From Gordonia zhaorongruii (GTDB taxonomy: Bacteria > Actinomycetota > Actinomycetes > Mycobacteriales > Mycobacteriaceae), in contig NZ_CP041763.1 of assembly GCF_007559005.1 (NCBI RefSeq), positions 2,016,463 through 2,080,462 on the forward strand: a DNA stretch of 64,000 bases, written 5' to 3'. Positions 8,456-18,311 of the stretch are shown in pieces. Position 1 is the first letter of the stretch. Each line of letters starts with the position of its first letter. Position numbers and translations under genes: made by a program. Under the pieces are notes generated by a model that was given only the letters and a program-made list of their open reading frames with translations, was not told where the DNA came from and made no database searches.

Positions 8456-9430
8456 GTGCGCGTCCTCCGATCATTCCTCCGGCCCGGGTGGCTTCTGCTC
8501 GCGGTTATCGTGGTGGCCTTCGCCGCCGCGTGCTTCATGATCCTGGCGCCCTGGCAGCTCGGAAAGAACTCCGACACCGAGCACCGCAACGACCTCCTCC
8601 GCACCGCCGTCGACACCGAGCCGGTCCCGATCGATGAACTTGCCCCGCACGGCGCACCGTTCGACCGGAACGACGAATGGCGTGAGGTGTCGCTGCACGG
8701 CACCTTCGTGCCGGACAAGCAGGTACTTCTCCGCTTCCGGTACTCGAACGAGCGGCCCGCCGTCGAGATCCTGACCCCGTTCAGGATCGCCGGATCGGAC
8801 CGGACCATTCTGGTGAACCGCGGTATCGTCCCGACCGGTGCCAACGGGCAGGTCGACGTCCCTGACCCGCCGGGCAGTGAGGTCGCGGTGGATGCCCGGA
8901 TCCGGAAGTCCGAAGGGACCAGCCCTGGGAAGGAACCGCGCGTCGAAGGGGGCATGACGACCGCCTACACGATCGACACCGCTCAGCTGGGACGACTGAC
9001 TCAGATACCGCTCGAGCCGTTCTACCTGCAGCTGTCTCCGAATCAGCCGGGGTCTCTCGGTGAGATCGAATTGCCGCAGCTCGAGTCCGGCCCGTATCTG
9101 TCGTACGGACTGCAGTGGCTGGCCTTCGGCATCATGGTCCCACTCGGCGCCGGGTACTTCATCTACAGCGAGGTGAAGGCCCGCCGTGCGCGCCGCGAGG
9201 CCGTCGATGCCGGAGCGGATGGCATGGCCGATGGTCCCGGCGACGCCCGATCCGACTCCGAGGTGACCGCCCGGTCCGAGCGTCATCGGGTGCGGCAGCA
9301 GCTCCGCGAGACGGGCGCCCGGTCGGGCAACGACGTCGCGCCGGGGTCGAGTGCGGTCGGTGAAGGCCCAGTCGCCGACGACGCCGATTCCGCGGTCCGG
9401 GCGAAGCTCGCCCAGCGTTACGGCAAGTAG
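8456..9430 (+). CDS. SURF1 family membrane protein
   Basis: A 324-residue SURF1 protein that in other systems assists cytochrome c oxidase assembly (heme a handling). It has two membrane spans in the expected places: residues about 10-30 (WLLLAVIVVAFAAACFMIL, followed by APWQLG) and about 220-240 near the SYGLQWLAFGIMVPLGAGY block. The middle soluble domain contains FVPDKQVLLR and ILVNRGIVP, typical of the family. A charged Ala/Asp-rich C-terminal tail of about 80 residues follows the second span. The GTG start at 8456 has an unusually short gap to GGAGGG. The 3' end overlaps the convergent cobD gene by 13 bp. Syntenic with Rv2235. Confidence 0.9.
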   Translation: MRVLRSFLRPGWLLLAVIVVAFAAACFMILAPWQLGKNSDTEHRNDLLRTAVDTEPVPIDELAPHGAPFDRNDEWREVSLHGTFVPDKQVLLRFRYSNERPAVEILTPFRIAGSDRTILVNRGIVPTGANGQVDVPDPPGSEVAVDARIRKSEGTSPGKEPRVEGGMTTAYTIDTAQLGRLTQIPLEPFYLQLSPNQPGSLGEIELPQLESGPYLSYGLQWLAFGIMVPLGAGYFIYSEVKARRARREAVDAGADGMADGPGDARSDSEVTARSERHRVRQQLRETGARSGNDVAPGSSAVGEGPVADDADSAVRAKLAQRYGK

Positions 9431-10335
9431 CGTCCGCTGTACGAACGGACACCCACCGCGAGCGCCGCGCTCGCCCACTGCACTCGGCGCGAGAGCCGCA
9501 CCGCGGCACGTAGGTCGGCCGCGAGCGGTGCCGGACCATCGCCGAGCGCGGGCCGATCCTCCACCCCGTGGGCGTACACCGTGCGGCCGCCGACGCTGAT
9601 TCCGAGTGCGCCGGCGAACGCCGCCTCGACGACGCCTGCGTTGGGACTGGGATGCGCGCCCGCGTCGCGTGTGATGGTTCGCCAGGTGTCGGCAGGACGT
9701 CCCGACGCCGCTGCGACCAGGACAGCGGTCAGTCGAGCTGGGACGAGGTTCGCGGCGTCGTCCAGGCGTGCCGCCGCCCACCCGAATCGCTGAAATCGAG
9801 CCGACCGGTACCCCACCATCGCATCGAGGGTGTTCGCGGCACGGTAGCCGAGCATGCCGCCTGCACCCGCGGCCGCGCCCCACACGAGGGGTGCGACGGC
9901 CGCGTCGGACGTGTTCTCGGCGATCGATTCGACGGCGGCACGGCAGATTCCTGCTTCGTCGAGCGTGGTGGTGTCGCGACCGACGAGTCCTGAGACGATC
10001 GCCCTGGCGCCGTCGATGTCTCCCGCGTCGAGGGTGTCGGCGATCTGGTCGCCGATGCGGCACAACGAGGTTCCGCCCAGCGCAGTGAAGGCAGCGGCAG
10101 CGGTGCCGGCGGCGCCGACCAGACCGGCGACCAGTCCGACGAGCGAACCTGCGCCGATCCACCCGGCTGCGAAGACTGCTCCACGTGGTGCGCTGTCGGC
10201 GTGAATGCGCCGTTCCGATGCCGCGACCGCGGAACCGAACAGCGCCACAGGATGCCCGCGCTGCGGGTCGGCGAACACCGCATCGGCGATCGCACCGGCG
10301 GCGATGCCGAGCGCTTGGTGGCGGCGGTGGTGCAT
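9418..10335 (-). CDS. cobD: Adenosylcobinamide-phosphate synthase CobD/CbiB
   Basis: A 305-residue integral membrane enzyme that attaches the aminopropanol (phosphate) arm to adenosylcobyric acid in cobalamin synthesis. The family signature GRDTTTLDEAGICRAAVESIAENTSD region (its centre is AVESIAENTSD) is intact, as are DAVFADPQRGHPV near the N-terminus and YRAANTLDAMVGYR. Several Ala/Gly-rich hydrophobic spans are visible. It is syntenic with Rv2236c. Together with CobC at 6084-7190 it points to cobalamin synthesis or salvage, although no other cob genes lie in the window. It is divergent from the spermidine-synthase-like gene with 37 bp between starts. Confidence 0.94.
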   Translation of the reverse strand: MHHRRHQALGIAAGAIADAVFADPQRGHPVALFGSAVAASERRIHADSAPRGAVFAAGWIGAGSLVGLVAGLVGAAGTAAAAFTALGGTSLCRIGDQIADTLDAGDIDGARAIVSGLVGRDTTTLDEAGICRAAVESIAENTSDAAVAPLVWGAAAGAGGMLGYRAANTLDAMVGYRSARFQRFGWAAARLDDAANLVPARLTAVLVAAASGRPADTWRTITRDAGAHPSPNAGVVEAAFAGALGISVGGRTVYAHGVEDRPALGDGPAPLAADLRAAVRLSRRVQWASAALAVGVRSYSGRYLP

Positions 10336-10372
10336 CCGGCGATCTTATCCGGCGCGACTAAGATCGTGTGCC

Positions 10373-11203
10373 ATGGCCGCGTCCCGTCCCACACCAGCCG
10401 CCGGGATCTTCGACATCTCCACCGGCACAGCAGAGCTCGTGCACTCCGTCGGTGGCGGCTGGCTGCTGTCCATCAACGGCGCGCAGAGCAGTCACATCGA
10501 CCCGGAGGACGTCGACCGCCTCGACTTCGAGTACATGCGGCAGGCCGCGGCCGCAATCGCCGACCACTATCCGGACGCGAGTGCGCCGTTGCGCGTGCTG
10601 CATCTGGGTGCCGCAACATGCGCCCTCCCTCGATATCTCGCACACCGGTATCCGCAGTCCCGGCACGTCGCCGTCGAGATCGACGCCGAACTGGCCCGGC
10701 TGGCACGCGAGTGGTTCGACCTGCCGCGGGCGCCGCGACTCCGTCTCCGCGTCGGAGACGCCCGGGAGGTCACCGAGAGCCTGCGCGCGGAGACGCGCGA
10801 CGTGGTCATCCGCGACGCCTTCGCCGGCAGCGTCACACCCGAGCATCTGACTACGACCGAGTTCACCCGTGCAGCACGCCGATTGCTGGTGCCCGGCGGT
10901 CTGTACATCGCCAACTGCGGCGACCGGCGCGACCTGAAATCGCTGCGGTCGGAGGTGTCGACGATCGGCGAAGTCTTCGAGAACGTCGAACTGATCTCCG
11001 ATCCGGCCATGTTCAAAGGCCGACGCAGTGGAAACGTCATCGTGGTCGCGGGCGACGGCGAGCTTCCGGCCTCCGCCGACCTCGAACGCTCTCTGCGTTC
11101 GGATCCCGAACCCGCCCGGTTGATGACCGGGAACGCGGTCGCGTCGTTCGGCTCCGGCCGGATTCGCCGCGACCCGACGGACCGGTCCCCTGCCGCCGAC
11201 TAG
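10373..11203 (+). CDS. Spermidine-synthase-like SAM-binding protein
   Basis: A 276-residue Rossmann protein related to spermidine synthases and small-molecule methyltransferases. The nucleotide-binding motif is LRVLHLGAATCALPRYL, followed by VAVEIDAELARLAREWF (acidic residue at the end of strand 2), then GDAREV and DVVIRDAFAG with a late LLVPGGLYIANCGD strand. These actinobacterial proteins are often called fused-MFS spermidine-synthase-like but here there are no membrane spans. The substrate is unknown. It converges on the next gene; the stops share the palindromic CTAG at 11200-11203. Confidence 0.85.
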   Translation: MAASRPTPAAGIFDISTGTAELVHSVGGGWLLSINGAQSSHIDPEDVDRLDFEYMRQAAAAIADHYPDASAPLRVLHLGAATCALPRYLAHRYPQSRHVAVEIDAELARLAREWFDLPRAPRLRLRVGDAREVTESLRAETRDVVIRDAFAGSVTPEHLTTTEFTRAARRLLVPGGLYIANCGDRRDLKSLRSEVSTIGEVFENVELISDPAMFKGRRSGNVIVVAGDGELPASADLERSLRSDPEPARLMTGNAVASFGSGRIRRDPTDRSPAAD

Positions 11204-12012
11204 ATCATGTAGTGCAGGTTCGTCACGATCGCGGAGCCGAGTTCGGCGTCACCTGCGATCAGGACATCCGCCGGATCGGCCTTCGGACGGTCTCCTGCGA
11301 GTCGGGCGAAGTCGACCACCGTGAGCGACAGGGTCACGTCAGCCGGCGCATCCAAAGCGGGCACCGCCGACGCCTTCTCGTCGACGGCGACGTGGACCTG
11401 CATCGGCACGAGACCTGAGAAATCGAAGGTTGCCGCCGACCCTTTCGGCGCTCCCGCCTTCTTGCCGACGAGAAACGGGATGGTCGCCGTCATCTCCTCA
11501 AGCGCCCACGTCGCCGGCTCCGGCGCGGTCGGCTCACCCAGACCCAGTGCGTCACGCAGATCCATCTCGTGGACCCAGCAGTCGAAGTTGCGTACGCGCA
11601 TGAACCGCCCGAACGTGTCCCGTCCCGCAGGAGTCGGCATCTCGACGTTCCAGGCTTCATCGGTCATGGCCCGCATGTCCGCAGCGCGCTTGGCGGTGAC
11701 CTCCCGGTAGGCGGCCATCACCTCGTCACGGGAACGGGACCGGTAGTGATCGAGCCAGCGTTCGTTGAGTTCGCCTATCGAGTTCTTCACGTGCGGCAGA
11801 CCCGACACGTCGCGGACGCTGTCGGCCTCGCGTCCGTCGAGCATGTTCTCGGTACCGACGATGTGCGCGACCACGTCGGCCACAGTCCAGCCGGGAAGAC
11901 CAGAATCCGCTTGCCACTGCTCATCGGAGATGGACGAGACGAGGTCGTCGATGACCTGCCACTGCGCGACGAGCGCCTCGATCATCGGCGCCTTCTCAAC
12001 TGATGTGGGCAT
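11200..12012 (-). CDS. Mycothiol-dependent maleylpyruvate isomerase-type (DinB-like) protein
   Basis: A 270-residue protein of the TIGR03083/MDMPI N-terminal family, a four-helix DinB-like bundle that binds a divalent metal. Likely ligands are the His in VVAHIVGTE and the His in WVHEMDLRDAL; GLPGWTVADV is the typical N-terminal block. Family members include mycothiol-dependent isomerases and transferases, and actinobacteria carry many paralogues of unknown substrate. The C-terminal SCP2-like part carries VHVAVDEKASAVPA. The ATG at 12012 follows a strong AGGAGG site. It is 43 bp downstream of the TfoX-like gene and probably co-transcribed. Confidence 0.83.
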   Translation of the reverse strand: MPTSVEKAPMIEALVAQWQVIDDLVSSISDEQWQADSGLPGWTVADVVAHIVGTENMLDGREADSVRDVSGLPHVKNSIGELNERWLDHYRSRSRDEVMAAYREVTAKRAADMRAMTDEAWNVEMPTPAGRDTFGRFMRVRNFDCWVHEMDLRDALGLGEPTAPEPATWALEEMTATIPFLVGKKAGAPKGSAATFDFSGLVPMQVHVAVDEKASAVPALDAPADVTLSLTVVDFARLAGDRPKADPADVLIAGDAELGSAIVTNLHYMI

Positions 12013-12055
12013 GGGTTCCTCCTGAAGTGCGGGCGGTCGGTCAGCGTGCTCTCGG

Positions 12056-12394
12056 TCAGGGCGTGATCGAATCCACGTACGTGAGAGCATCTTCGACGAG
12101 TCTCGGCCAGTATTCGGTCTGGGTCTGATCGGCGTGCATCCATTCGCGCATCGCCCGGCCGCTCATCACCATGCGCTCGCCGACCCCGTCGTCGACCAGG
12201 TCGTCGATCCGCGCGGACGGCAGCTTCACCACGACGGTGCCGTCGTAGGAGACGAACGCGAACACCTTGCCCCTGATGCGGACGCCTTCGACGCCGAACA
12301 TGGGTCCGAGATCCACGCCCGGACGCCAGAACAGGTCGTCGCAGATCGGATCGAACACGTCGTGCGCCCTGCGTTCCGCCTCGGCATCCCTCAT
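12056..12394 (-). CDS. TfoX/Sxy N-terminal-domain-like small protein
   Basis: A 112-residue protein with features of the TfoX N-terminal or MmcQ/YjbR-like fold: GPMFGVEGVRIRGKVFAFVSYDGTVVVKLP followed by a C-terminal helix with MREWMHADQ and WPRLVEDALTYVDS. In Gammaproteobacteria TfoX regulates competence, but such short actinobacterial homologues are of unknown function. It is the first gene of a two-gene minus-strand unit with the MDMPI-type gene. The family call rests on general resemblance. Confidence 0.6.
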   Translation of the reverse strand: MRDAEAERRAHDVFDPICDDLFWRPGVDLGPMFGVEGVRIRGKVFAFVSYDGTVVVKLPSARIDDLVDDGVGERMVMSGRAMREWMHADQTQTEYWPRLVEDALTYVDSITP

Positions 12395-12502
12395 CGGTCC
12401 GACACTAGTACGGGCCGGACATCCAGGCGCGCGGCTCGCGAGTTTGGGCCATCGGGTCCGACCCGATAATCTCTACGGTGGTCCACCCGCAGGGGTGGCC
12501 GG

Positions 12503-12574
12503 GCGCGTATAGCTCAGCGGTAGAGCTCTGGTCTTACACACCAGCGGTCAGGGGTTCAAATCCCTTTGCGCGCA
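12503..12574 (+). tRNA. tRNA-Val (anticodon UAC)
   Basis: A full 72-nt cloverleaf. The acceptor arm is GCGCGTA at 12503-12509 against TGCGCGC at 12567-12573, discriminator A. The D arm is AGCTCAGCGGTAGAGCT, the anticodon arm CTGGT-CTTACAC-ACCAG has anticodon TAC, and the T arm is GGGGTTCAAATCCC. CCA is not encoded. Confidence 0.96.
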
Positions 12575-12600
12575 CAGCATGCCTGTTTCGGCTGCCTTCG

Positions 12601-12671
12601 AGCGGATGGCGGGATTCGAACCCGCGTAGACGGTTTTGCAGACCGCTGCCTTGCCCCTCAGCCACACCCGC
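12601..12671 (-). tRNA. tRNA-Cys (anticodon GCA)
   Basis: A 71-nt cloverleaf on the minus strand. The acceptor 5' strand GCGGGTG pairs with CATCCGC, with one G-T wobble, and the discriminator is U, typical for tRNA-Cys. Anticodon loop CTGCAAA gives GCA; T arm is GCGGGTTCGAATCCCGC. It converges on the tRNA-Val gene, 26 bp away. Confidence 0.95.
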
Positions 12672-12820
12672 GACACCGACTGACTCTGCCGCGCGGTCGG
12701 ACCTCCGTCCAGGATTTGGCGCATCATGCGCATATCCCCTGTTCACAGCAAAGTGTGACGAAGTCGCAACCCTCGTTCATCTTGAAACGCATGTGACTGT
12801 TGTTATCTACTGAGGTCATT

Positions 12821-13666
12821 GTGAATAAGAAGCACTCGCGCCGCACGCGCATCGCAGCAGCCGCCGGAGTCGCACTCGTCGCCGTCACGACCGCGACAGC
12901 TGCGCCGGCGTACGCGGCACCGGGCAACGAGCCGAGTTTCGGCCAGATCTTCGACGCGGTAGGCGATTACCTGCAACACGCCCGGGTGTCGAACATGTCC
13001 AGCGAGGCGCCGTCCCTGTTCGGCCTGTTCTCCAACGACTCCCCTGATGTGGACCGGCAGTCGAAGGTCGCCCAACGTCGCACATCCTGTACCAGCGTGG
13101 TCCAGATAGGCGACTCCACTTCGGTCGAGAGCGACGACACCGCGAAAGTCGCCAATCCCGACGACCGGATATCAGCCCAGTACAAGCGCGTCGGAGCCAA
13201 AACGGTCACCCTGAACGCCAGCCGTGGCCGATCCGTGGTCGAACGTGTCGACGGTAAACCGAACGCGCTCGAGGCGATCGACGCCGAACTCTCTCGTGGC
13301 AAACGCGGTTGCTGGGTGATCGCGATGGGCGTCAACGACGCAGCTCACATCGCGGATGGAAGCCGCGTGAGCGCACGCGAGCGCATCGACCGGGTGATGC
13401 GCAAACTCGACGGCCAGAAGGTCCTGTGGCCGACGGTGATGACCACGAATCCCGTCGACGAGCGCTACGACAAGAGCCACATGGCCGCATTCGACGATGC
13501 GCTCAAAAAGGCTGCCGGCAAGTACACGAATCTGCACGTCTACGATTTCGCATCCGAGACGCAGCCCTTCTGGTACTCGGACGGCGTGCACTACACCGCG
13601 ACCGGAACCGTTCAGCGCAATCGCCTGTTCGCCGCGGCTCTCGCCACCGCATATCCGCAGCAGTAG
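12821..13666 (+). CDS. Secreted SGNH-type hydrolase/esterase
   Basis: A 281-residue exported protein. The GTG start at 12821 follows GAGG by 5 bp; the N-terminus is KKHSRRTRI, then a hydrophobic stretch and an APAYAAPG cleavage region, a clear Sec signal peptide. The mature part has SGNH hydrolase blocks: VVQIGDSTS (catalytic Ser), VIAMGVNDAAH (block III Asn), and WYSDGVHYTATG (Asp-x-x-His). The region after the signal (residues about 40-90) is a linker before the catalytic domain. Proteins of this type deacylate or transfer acyl groups on cell-envelope glycans or lipids; the substrate cannot be read from sequence. It is single-gene, after the tRNA pair. Confidence 0.83.
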   Translation: MNKKHSRRTRIAAAAGVALVAVTTATAAPAYAAPGNEPSFGQIFDAVGDYLQHARVSNMSSEAPSLFGLFSNDSPDVDRQSKVAQRRTSCTSVVQIGDSTSVESDDTAKVANPDDRISAQYKRVGAKTVTLNASRGRSVVERVDGKPNALEAIDAELSRGKRGCWVIAMGVNDAAHIADGSRVSARERIDRVMRKLDGQKVLWPTVMTTNPVDERYDKSHMAAFDDALKKAAGKYTNLHVYDFASETQPFWYSDGVHYTATGTVQRNRLFAAALATAYPQQ

Positions 13667-13698
13667 GGCTCACGCCTCGCATATCCAGCACAGGTAGG

Positions 13699-14190
13699 TC
13701 AGTTCCGGCGAGCCGCCAACGCTGCCGTCCAGGTCGCCTCGCCCCGGGCCTCCCCTGGCTCGAGCATGTCGGAGTACCGAATGACTCCGTCACGTCCGAC
13801 GAGGAACGTCCCCCGGTTCGCGATCCCCCGGTCCTCGTCGAGGACACCGTACGAGCGAGCGACCTCGCCGTGCGGCCAGAAATCCGACAGGATCGGGAAC
13901 AGATACCCCTGGGCCGACGACCACACCTTATGCGTCGGAGGCGGCCCGACTGACACGGCGACCGTGGTGAGATCCGCACTGGCGAAGCGTGGTTCGTGGT
14001 CGCGGATGTGCCCCAGCTCGCCTTCGCACGTGCCGGTGAACGCCAGCGGGAAGAACACCACCAGCACGTCGCCGCGCTCACGCAGCCCCGACAGCGACAC
14101 GCGACGATTGTTCTGGTCCCGCAGCTCGAAGTCCGGGGCCGACGATCCGACCGGGACAGGTCCGGCCGCAACGCTTTCGGGAATCGTCAT
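13699..14190 (-). CDS. ahpE: Peroxiredoxin AhpE (1-Cys type)
   Basis: A 163-residue AhpC/TSA-fold peroxidase, syntenic with Rv2238c. The active site PLAFTGTCEGEL has Pro48, Thr52 and the peroxidatic Cys55. No clear resolving Cys follows, consistent with a 1-Cys enzyme; in mycobacteria AhpE is recycled by mycothiol and mycoredoxin. WPHGEVARSYGV and GTFLVGRDGVIRY complete the fold. It reduces peroxides and peroxynitrite in the cytosol. The ATG overlaps the stop of the DUF3052 gene by 4 bp, so the two are translated in tandem. Confidence 0.92.
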   Translation of the reverse strand: MTIPESVAAGPVPVGSSAPDFELRDQNNRRVSLSGLRERGDVLVVFFPLAFTGTCEGELGHIRDHEPRFASADLTTVAVSVGPPPTHKVWSSAQGYLFPILSDFWPHGEVARSYGVLDEDRGIANRGTFLVGRDGVIRYSDMLEPGEARGEATWTAALAARRN

Positions 14191-14606
14191 GCCTTCTTGC
14201 CTGGGCGGGCCTTCGGTGTGACGAGTCGGGTGCCCGACCAATCGCCGAGCTTCTCGACGGAGGTCTGGGTCAGACCTGCAGTGGGGGCGGCCTCGGCGAT
14301 CACACTCGGATCGACGTAACCGTCGAGTCCGGTCTTCGGTGACAGCACCCAGATGTAGCCGCCCTCGGCGAGTGGACCGATGGCGTCCATGAGGACATCG
14401 ACGAGATCGCCGTCCCCGTCTCGCCACCAGAGGACCACTGCGTCGATGATGTCGATCGCGTCCTCATCGAGCATCTCCGCGTCGATGATGTCTTCGATAT
14501 CGGCCCGCAGGTCGTCGTCGGTGTCTTCGTCCCATCCGAGTTCCTGAATCACCATTCCATTGGCGAATCCGAGCTTGCCTGCCTTATCGTCCGTGGCGGC
14601 TACCAC
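14187..14606 (-). CDS. DUF3052 family protein
   Basis: A 139-residue acidic protein, syntenic with Rv2239c. It begins VAATDDKAGKLGF, a conserved start of the family, followed by GMVIQELGWDEDTDDDLR, a run of Asp/Glu around the IIDAVVLWWRDGDGD block, and GYIWVLSPKTGLDGYVDPSVI. The GTG at 14606 is preceded by GGGAGG with 9-bp spacing. Function is unknown. It overlaps ahpE by 4 bp, so a link to oxidative-stress defence is possible by context only. Confidence 0.86.
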   Translation of the reverse strand: MVAATDDKAGKLGFANGMVIQELGWDEDTDDDLRADIEDIIDAEMLDEDAIDIIDAVVLWWRDGDGDLVDVLMDAIGPLAEGGYIWVLSPKTGLDGYVDPSVIAEAAPTAGLTQTSVEKLGDWSGTRLVTPKARPGKKA

Positions 14607-14742
14607 CGCGTGTGTCCTCCCGTAGATGTTGAGAAAGTGAAACTTAGGAACAGCGTAGAGGTTCGACGCGCATCTCGATAGCAGACCGCAGGTGTTGGGT
14701 CCCGGAGTGTCGGCCTGCCGCCCCCGATCGAGTAACGGGCGA

Positions 14743-15252
14743 TCATTCCGTCGGAAGGAACTCCGAGCAGCGGTCGAGCACGGCGGTCCGCTCTTTGCCC
14801 CACTCATCCGACACCTTGTTCAGGCCCTGCCGCCGCTTATCGTCGATCTGGCCCGCGAGCTTCTTCGAACTGTCGACGAACTTGCCCACCGCGTCGACGA
14901 GGTCGTCCGGCACTCCGGGCGTCACCGCCTCGTCCACCACGTCCGCACCGGTCTTGAGAGTCTCGACCGCCCATCGGTCCTCGTCGTCGATGGGCCGGTA
15001 GCTGCGCGTTTCGTTGAGTCGTTTCATGAAGGTGTTGTAGTCGCGGACCATCACACCCGCCGATGTGATGACCTGGCGGCACACCTGGATCGCCGCCACT
15101 CGTTCGGCATCCGACCGCTCCGCCGTGGCCGCGCCGGAAGCGCTTGCCGTCGGTTCGACCGCCTGTTTCGCCGAGTCGTCACCGCAGGCAGAGAGGAACG
15201 TCGCGGCGACGACGAGAATCACCGCCGCGAAAACTTCTGCACGAGACCGCAT
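14743..15252 (-). CDS. Putative lipoprotein (Rv2240c-like)
   Basis: A 169-residue predicted lipoprotein. MRSRAEVFAAVILVVAATFL is followed by the lipobox LSAC at about residues 20-23, with GDDSAKQAV after the acylated Cys. The rest is mostly helical and polar, with conserved-looking KKLAGQIDDKRRQGL and WGKERTAVLDRCSEF near the end; the late Cys is single. No catalytic motif is seen and no function can be given. Position between DUF3052 and aceE matches Rv2240c of M. tuberculosis. An ATG 21 bp upstream (15273) lacks a ribosome site. Confidence 0.75.
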   Translation of the reverse strand: MRSRAEVFAAVILVVAATFLSACGDDSAKQAVEPTASASGAATAERSDAERVAAIQVCRQVITSAGVMVRDYNTFMKRLNETRSYRPIDDEDRWAVETLKTGADVVDEAVTPGVPDDLVDAVGKFVDSSKKLAGQIDDKRRQGLNKVSDEWGKERTAVLDRCSEFLPTE

Positions 15253-15473
15253 ATGGCCTGGTACCCCCTCCATGAAGTGATGGTGCGGATGTTACCGCAC
15301 GGTAGAACGTGTGACTCAGCACAACCACGCCCTACGACCGTGATTTGCGGCACGATGGAAGCACGGTGCGCGACGATCCTCGCGCGCCGGCCGCGACAGA
15401 TGCCGTCACCACCCCGACGGCGACGAGTGCGAGCCAGCCGACAGTGCGGCTCGCTGACGAGATTGGTGGACAA

Positions 15474-18269
15474 GTGACTGACACGACCACGAACGGCCCC
15501 GACGCCGACCCGCAGACCGACGCATCGAACCGCACGAGCCGCGTGCGAGTGATCCGCGACGGCGTCGCGTCCTATCTCGCCGACAGCGACCCGGGCGAGA
15601 CCGACGAGTGGTTGGAGTCGTTCGACGCGATGCTCGGTGCCGCGGGCCCCGAACGCGCGCGCTATCTGATGCTCCGCATGCTCGAGCGCGCCGACGACAA
15701 GCGCGTCGCCCTGCCGCCGCTCACCTCCACCGATTACGTCAACACCATCCCCACCGAACTCGAACCCGATTTCCCCGGTGACGAGATGATCGAGCGCCGG
15801 TTCCGCGCGATCATCCGCTGGAACGCAGCGATCATGGTGCACCGCGCTCAGCGCCCCGGCATCGGCGTCGGCGGCCACATCTCGACCTACGCGTCGTCCG
15901 CGTCCCTGTACGAGGTCGGTTTCAATCACTTCTTCCGCGGACCCGACCATCCGAGCGGCGGCGACCAGATCTTCGTGCAGGGGCACGCCTCGCCGGGCGT
16001 CTACGCCCGCGCCTTCCTCGAGGGCCGCATCGACGAGAACCGCCTCGACGGGTTCCGCCAGGAGCAGAGCCATGCGGGAGCAGGTGGCGGCCTGCCGTCG
16101 TACCCGCACCCCCACCTGATGCCCGACTTCTGGCAGTTCCCGACCGTCTCCATGGGACTTGGCCCGATGAACGCCATCTACCAGGCGCGATTCAACCACT
16201 ACCTGGAGGATCGCGGAATCAAGGACACGTCCGACCAGCACGTATGGGCGTTCCTCGGCGACGGCGAGATGGACGAGCCGGAATCGCGCGGCCTCGCGCA
16301 CGTCGCCGCAACCGAGGGCCTCGACAACCTGACCTTCGTCATCAACTGCAACCTGCAGCGCCTCGATGGACCGGTCCGCGGCAACGGCAAGATCATTCAG
16401 GAATTGGAGTCCTTCTTCCGCGGTGCGGGCTGGAACGTCATCAAGGTGGTGTGGGGCCGTGAGTGGGATTCCCTCCTGCAGTCCGACACCGACGGCGCCC
16501 TGGTCAACCTGATGAACGTCACCCCGGACGGCGACTATCAGACGTACCGGGCGAACGACGGCGCCTTCGTTCGCAAGCACTTCTTCAACCGCGACCCGCG
16601 CACCGAGAAGCTCGTCGAGCATCTGACCGATCAGGACATCTGGAACCTGAAACGCGGCGGGCACGACTACCGGAAGGTGCACGCCGCCTACCGGGCCGCG
16701 ATCGCTCACAAGGGTCAGCCGACGGTCATCCTCGCCAAGACCATCAAGGGCTACACCCTCGGCAAGCACTTCGAGGGCCGTAATGCCACCCACCAGATGA
16801 AGAAGCTGACACTCGACGATCTGAAGGCGTTCCGCGACACGTCGCACGTGCCGATCACCGACGCCCAGCTCGAAGCCGACCCGTACCTGCCGCCGTACTA
16901 CCACCCCGGCAAGGATTCGGAGGAGATCCAGTACCTCCTCGACCGGCGCAAGGCGCTCGGCGGCTTCCTTCCGTCGCGCCGCACCACCTCGAAGGCGCTG
17001 CACCCGGACACCACCCGGGCGGTCGCGGTGACCGCGAAGGGCTCGGGCAACCAGCAGGTCGCCACGACGATGGCCCTGGTCCGAATTTTCAAGGAGCTGT
17101 TGCGCGACAAGGAGATCGGCAAGCGGATCGTGCCGATCATCCCCGATGAGGCCCGCACGTTCGGCATGGACTCGTGGTTTCCGACGCTGAAGATCTACAA
17201 CCGCAACGGCCAGCAGTACACGTCGGTCGACGCCGAGTTGATGCTCGCCTACAAGGAGGCCAAGGAAGGGCAGATCCTGCACGAGGGCATCAACGAGGCC
17301 GGTTCCACCGCCAGTTTCACCGCGGTCGCCACCTCGTACGCGACCCATGATGAGCCGATGATCCCGCTGTACATCTTCTATTCGATGTTCGGCTTCCAGC
17401 GGACCGGCGACGGCTTCTGGGCCGCCGCCGACCAGATGGCGCGCGGGTTCGTGATCGGCGCCACGGCGGGACGAACGACGCTCACCGGTGAGGGTCTGCA
17501 GCACGCGGACGGCCAATCGCCGCTGATCGCCGCCACGAACCCGGGCGTCGTCGCCTACGACCCCGCGTTCGCCTACGAGCTGTCGCACATCATCGACAAC
17601 GGACTGACCCGCATGTTCGGCGACGATCCCGACGACGTGTACTTCTACATCACCGTCTACAACGAGCCGATCACACAGCCCGCCACCCCGGCGGAGCTCG
17701 ACGTGGACGCCCTGGTGAAGGGTGGCTACCTGTTCCGCAAGGGGCCCGACGGAAAGAAGCTCCACGCCGCCATCCTGGTGTCGGGCGTGACGATGGGCGA
17801 CGCCCTGCGCGCTCAGGATCTGCTCGCCGAAGAGTGGGACGTGTCGGCCGACGTATACTCGATCACCTCGTGGTCGGAGCTGGCCCGCGACGGCATCGCC
17901 GCCGATCGCGACGAACTCCGCTCCCCGGACACCACGCGCACACCGCACCTGACCGGCCTGCTCGCCGATGTCGCCGGACCCACCGTCGCCGTCACCGATT
18001 ACATGAGGGGCGTCCCGGAGCAGGTTCGCGCCTACGTGCCCGGCACGTACCTCACCCTCGGCGCGGATGGGTTCGGCTTCTCCGATACTCGCCCGGCGGC
18101 GCGACGGTTCTTCAACATCGACGCCGAGTCGATCGCGGTCGGGGTCCTGGTGGGTCTGGCCCGCGACGGCGAGGTGGACCGCACGGTGGCCTCCGAGGCA
18201 GCAGCCAAGTACGCGATCACCGACGTCGCGGCCGCCCCCGAGCAGACCAGCGACCCGGGGGTCGCCTGA
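15474..18269 (+). CDS. aceE: Pyruvate dehydrogenase E1 component (homodimeric)
   Basis: A 931-residue thiamine-diphosphate enzyme that decarboxylates pyruvate and transfers the acetyl unit to the E2 lipoyl domain. Landmarks are [12 protein letters not shown] near the N-terminus, the TPP motif [15 protein letters not shown] with [16 protein letters not shown], then [31 protein letters not shown], and [20 protein letters not shown] near the C-terminus. Length matches actinobacterial AceE. The GTG at 15474 was chosen because it aligns with the mycobacterial start, about 23 residues before VRVIR; upstream TTG 15345 and GTG 15366 stay in frame but only add Ala/Thr-rich sequence. It precedes mabR, linking acetyl-CoA supply with fatty-acid elongation. 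Confidence 0.96.
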   Translation: MTDTTTNGPDADPQTDASNRTSRVRVIRDGVASYLADSDPGETDEWLESFDAMLGAAGPERARYLMLRMLERADDKRVALPPLTSTDYVNTIPTELEPDFPGDEMIERRFRAIIRWNAAIMVHRAQRPGIGVGGHISTYASSASLYEVGFNHFFRGPDHPSGGDQIFVQGHASPGVYARAFLEGRIDENRLDGFRQEQSHAGAGGGLPSYPHPHLMPDFWQFPTVSMGLGPMNAIYQARFNHYLEDRGIKDTSDQHVWAFLGDGEMDEPESRGLAHVAATEGLDNLTFVINCNLQRLDGPVRGNGKIIQELESFFRGAGWNVIKVVWGREWDSLLQSDTDGALVNLMNVTPDGDYQTYRANDGAFVRKHFFNRDPRTEKLVEHLTDQDIWNLKRGGHDYRKVHAAYRAAIAHKGQPTVILAKTIKGYTLGKHFEGRNATHQMKKLTLDDLKAFRDTSHVPITDAQLEADPYLPPYYHPGKDSEEIQYLLDRRKALGGFLPSRRTTSKALHPDTTRAVAVTAKGSGNQQVATTMALVRIFKELLRDKEIGKRIVPIIPDEARTFGMDSWFPTLKIYNRNGQQYTSVDAELMLAYKEAKEGQILHEGINEAGSTASFTAVATSYATHDEPMIPLYIFYSMFGFQRTGDGFWAAADQMARGFVIGATAGRTTLTGEGLQHADGQSPLIAATNPGVVAYDPAFAYELSHIIDNGLTRMFGDDPDDVYFYITVYNEPITQPATPAELDVDALVKGGYLFRKGPDGKKLHAAILVSGVTMGDALRAQDLLAEEWDVSADVYSITSWSELARDGIAADRDELRSPDTTRTPHLTGLLADVAGPTVAVTDYMRGVPEQVRAYVPGTYLTLGADGFGFSDTRPAARRFFNIDAESIAVGVLVGLARDGEVDRTVASEAAAKYAITDVAAAPEQTSDPGVA

Positions 18270-18311
18270 TCGCTGTACCTCTGCGATAGACAACGGCGTT
18301 AGATTGGGTGT

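Noticed and set aside
12672..12820. Riboswitch before the SGNH hydrolase
   Set aside because: The gap has short GTGAC-like repeats but no structure I can assign to a known riboswitch class.
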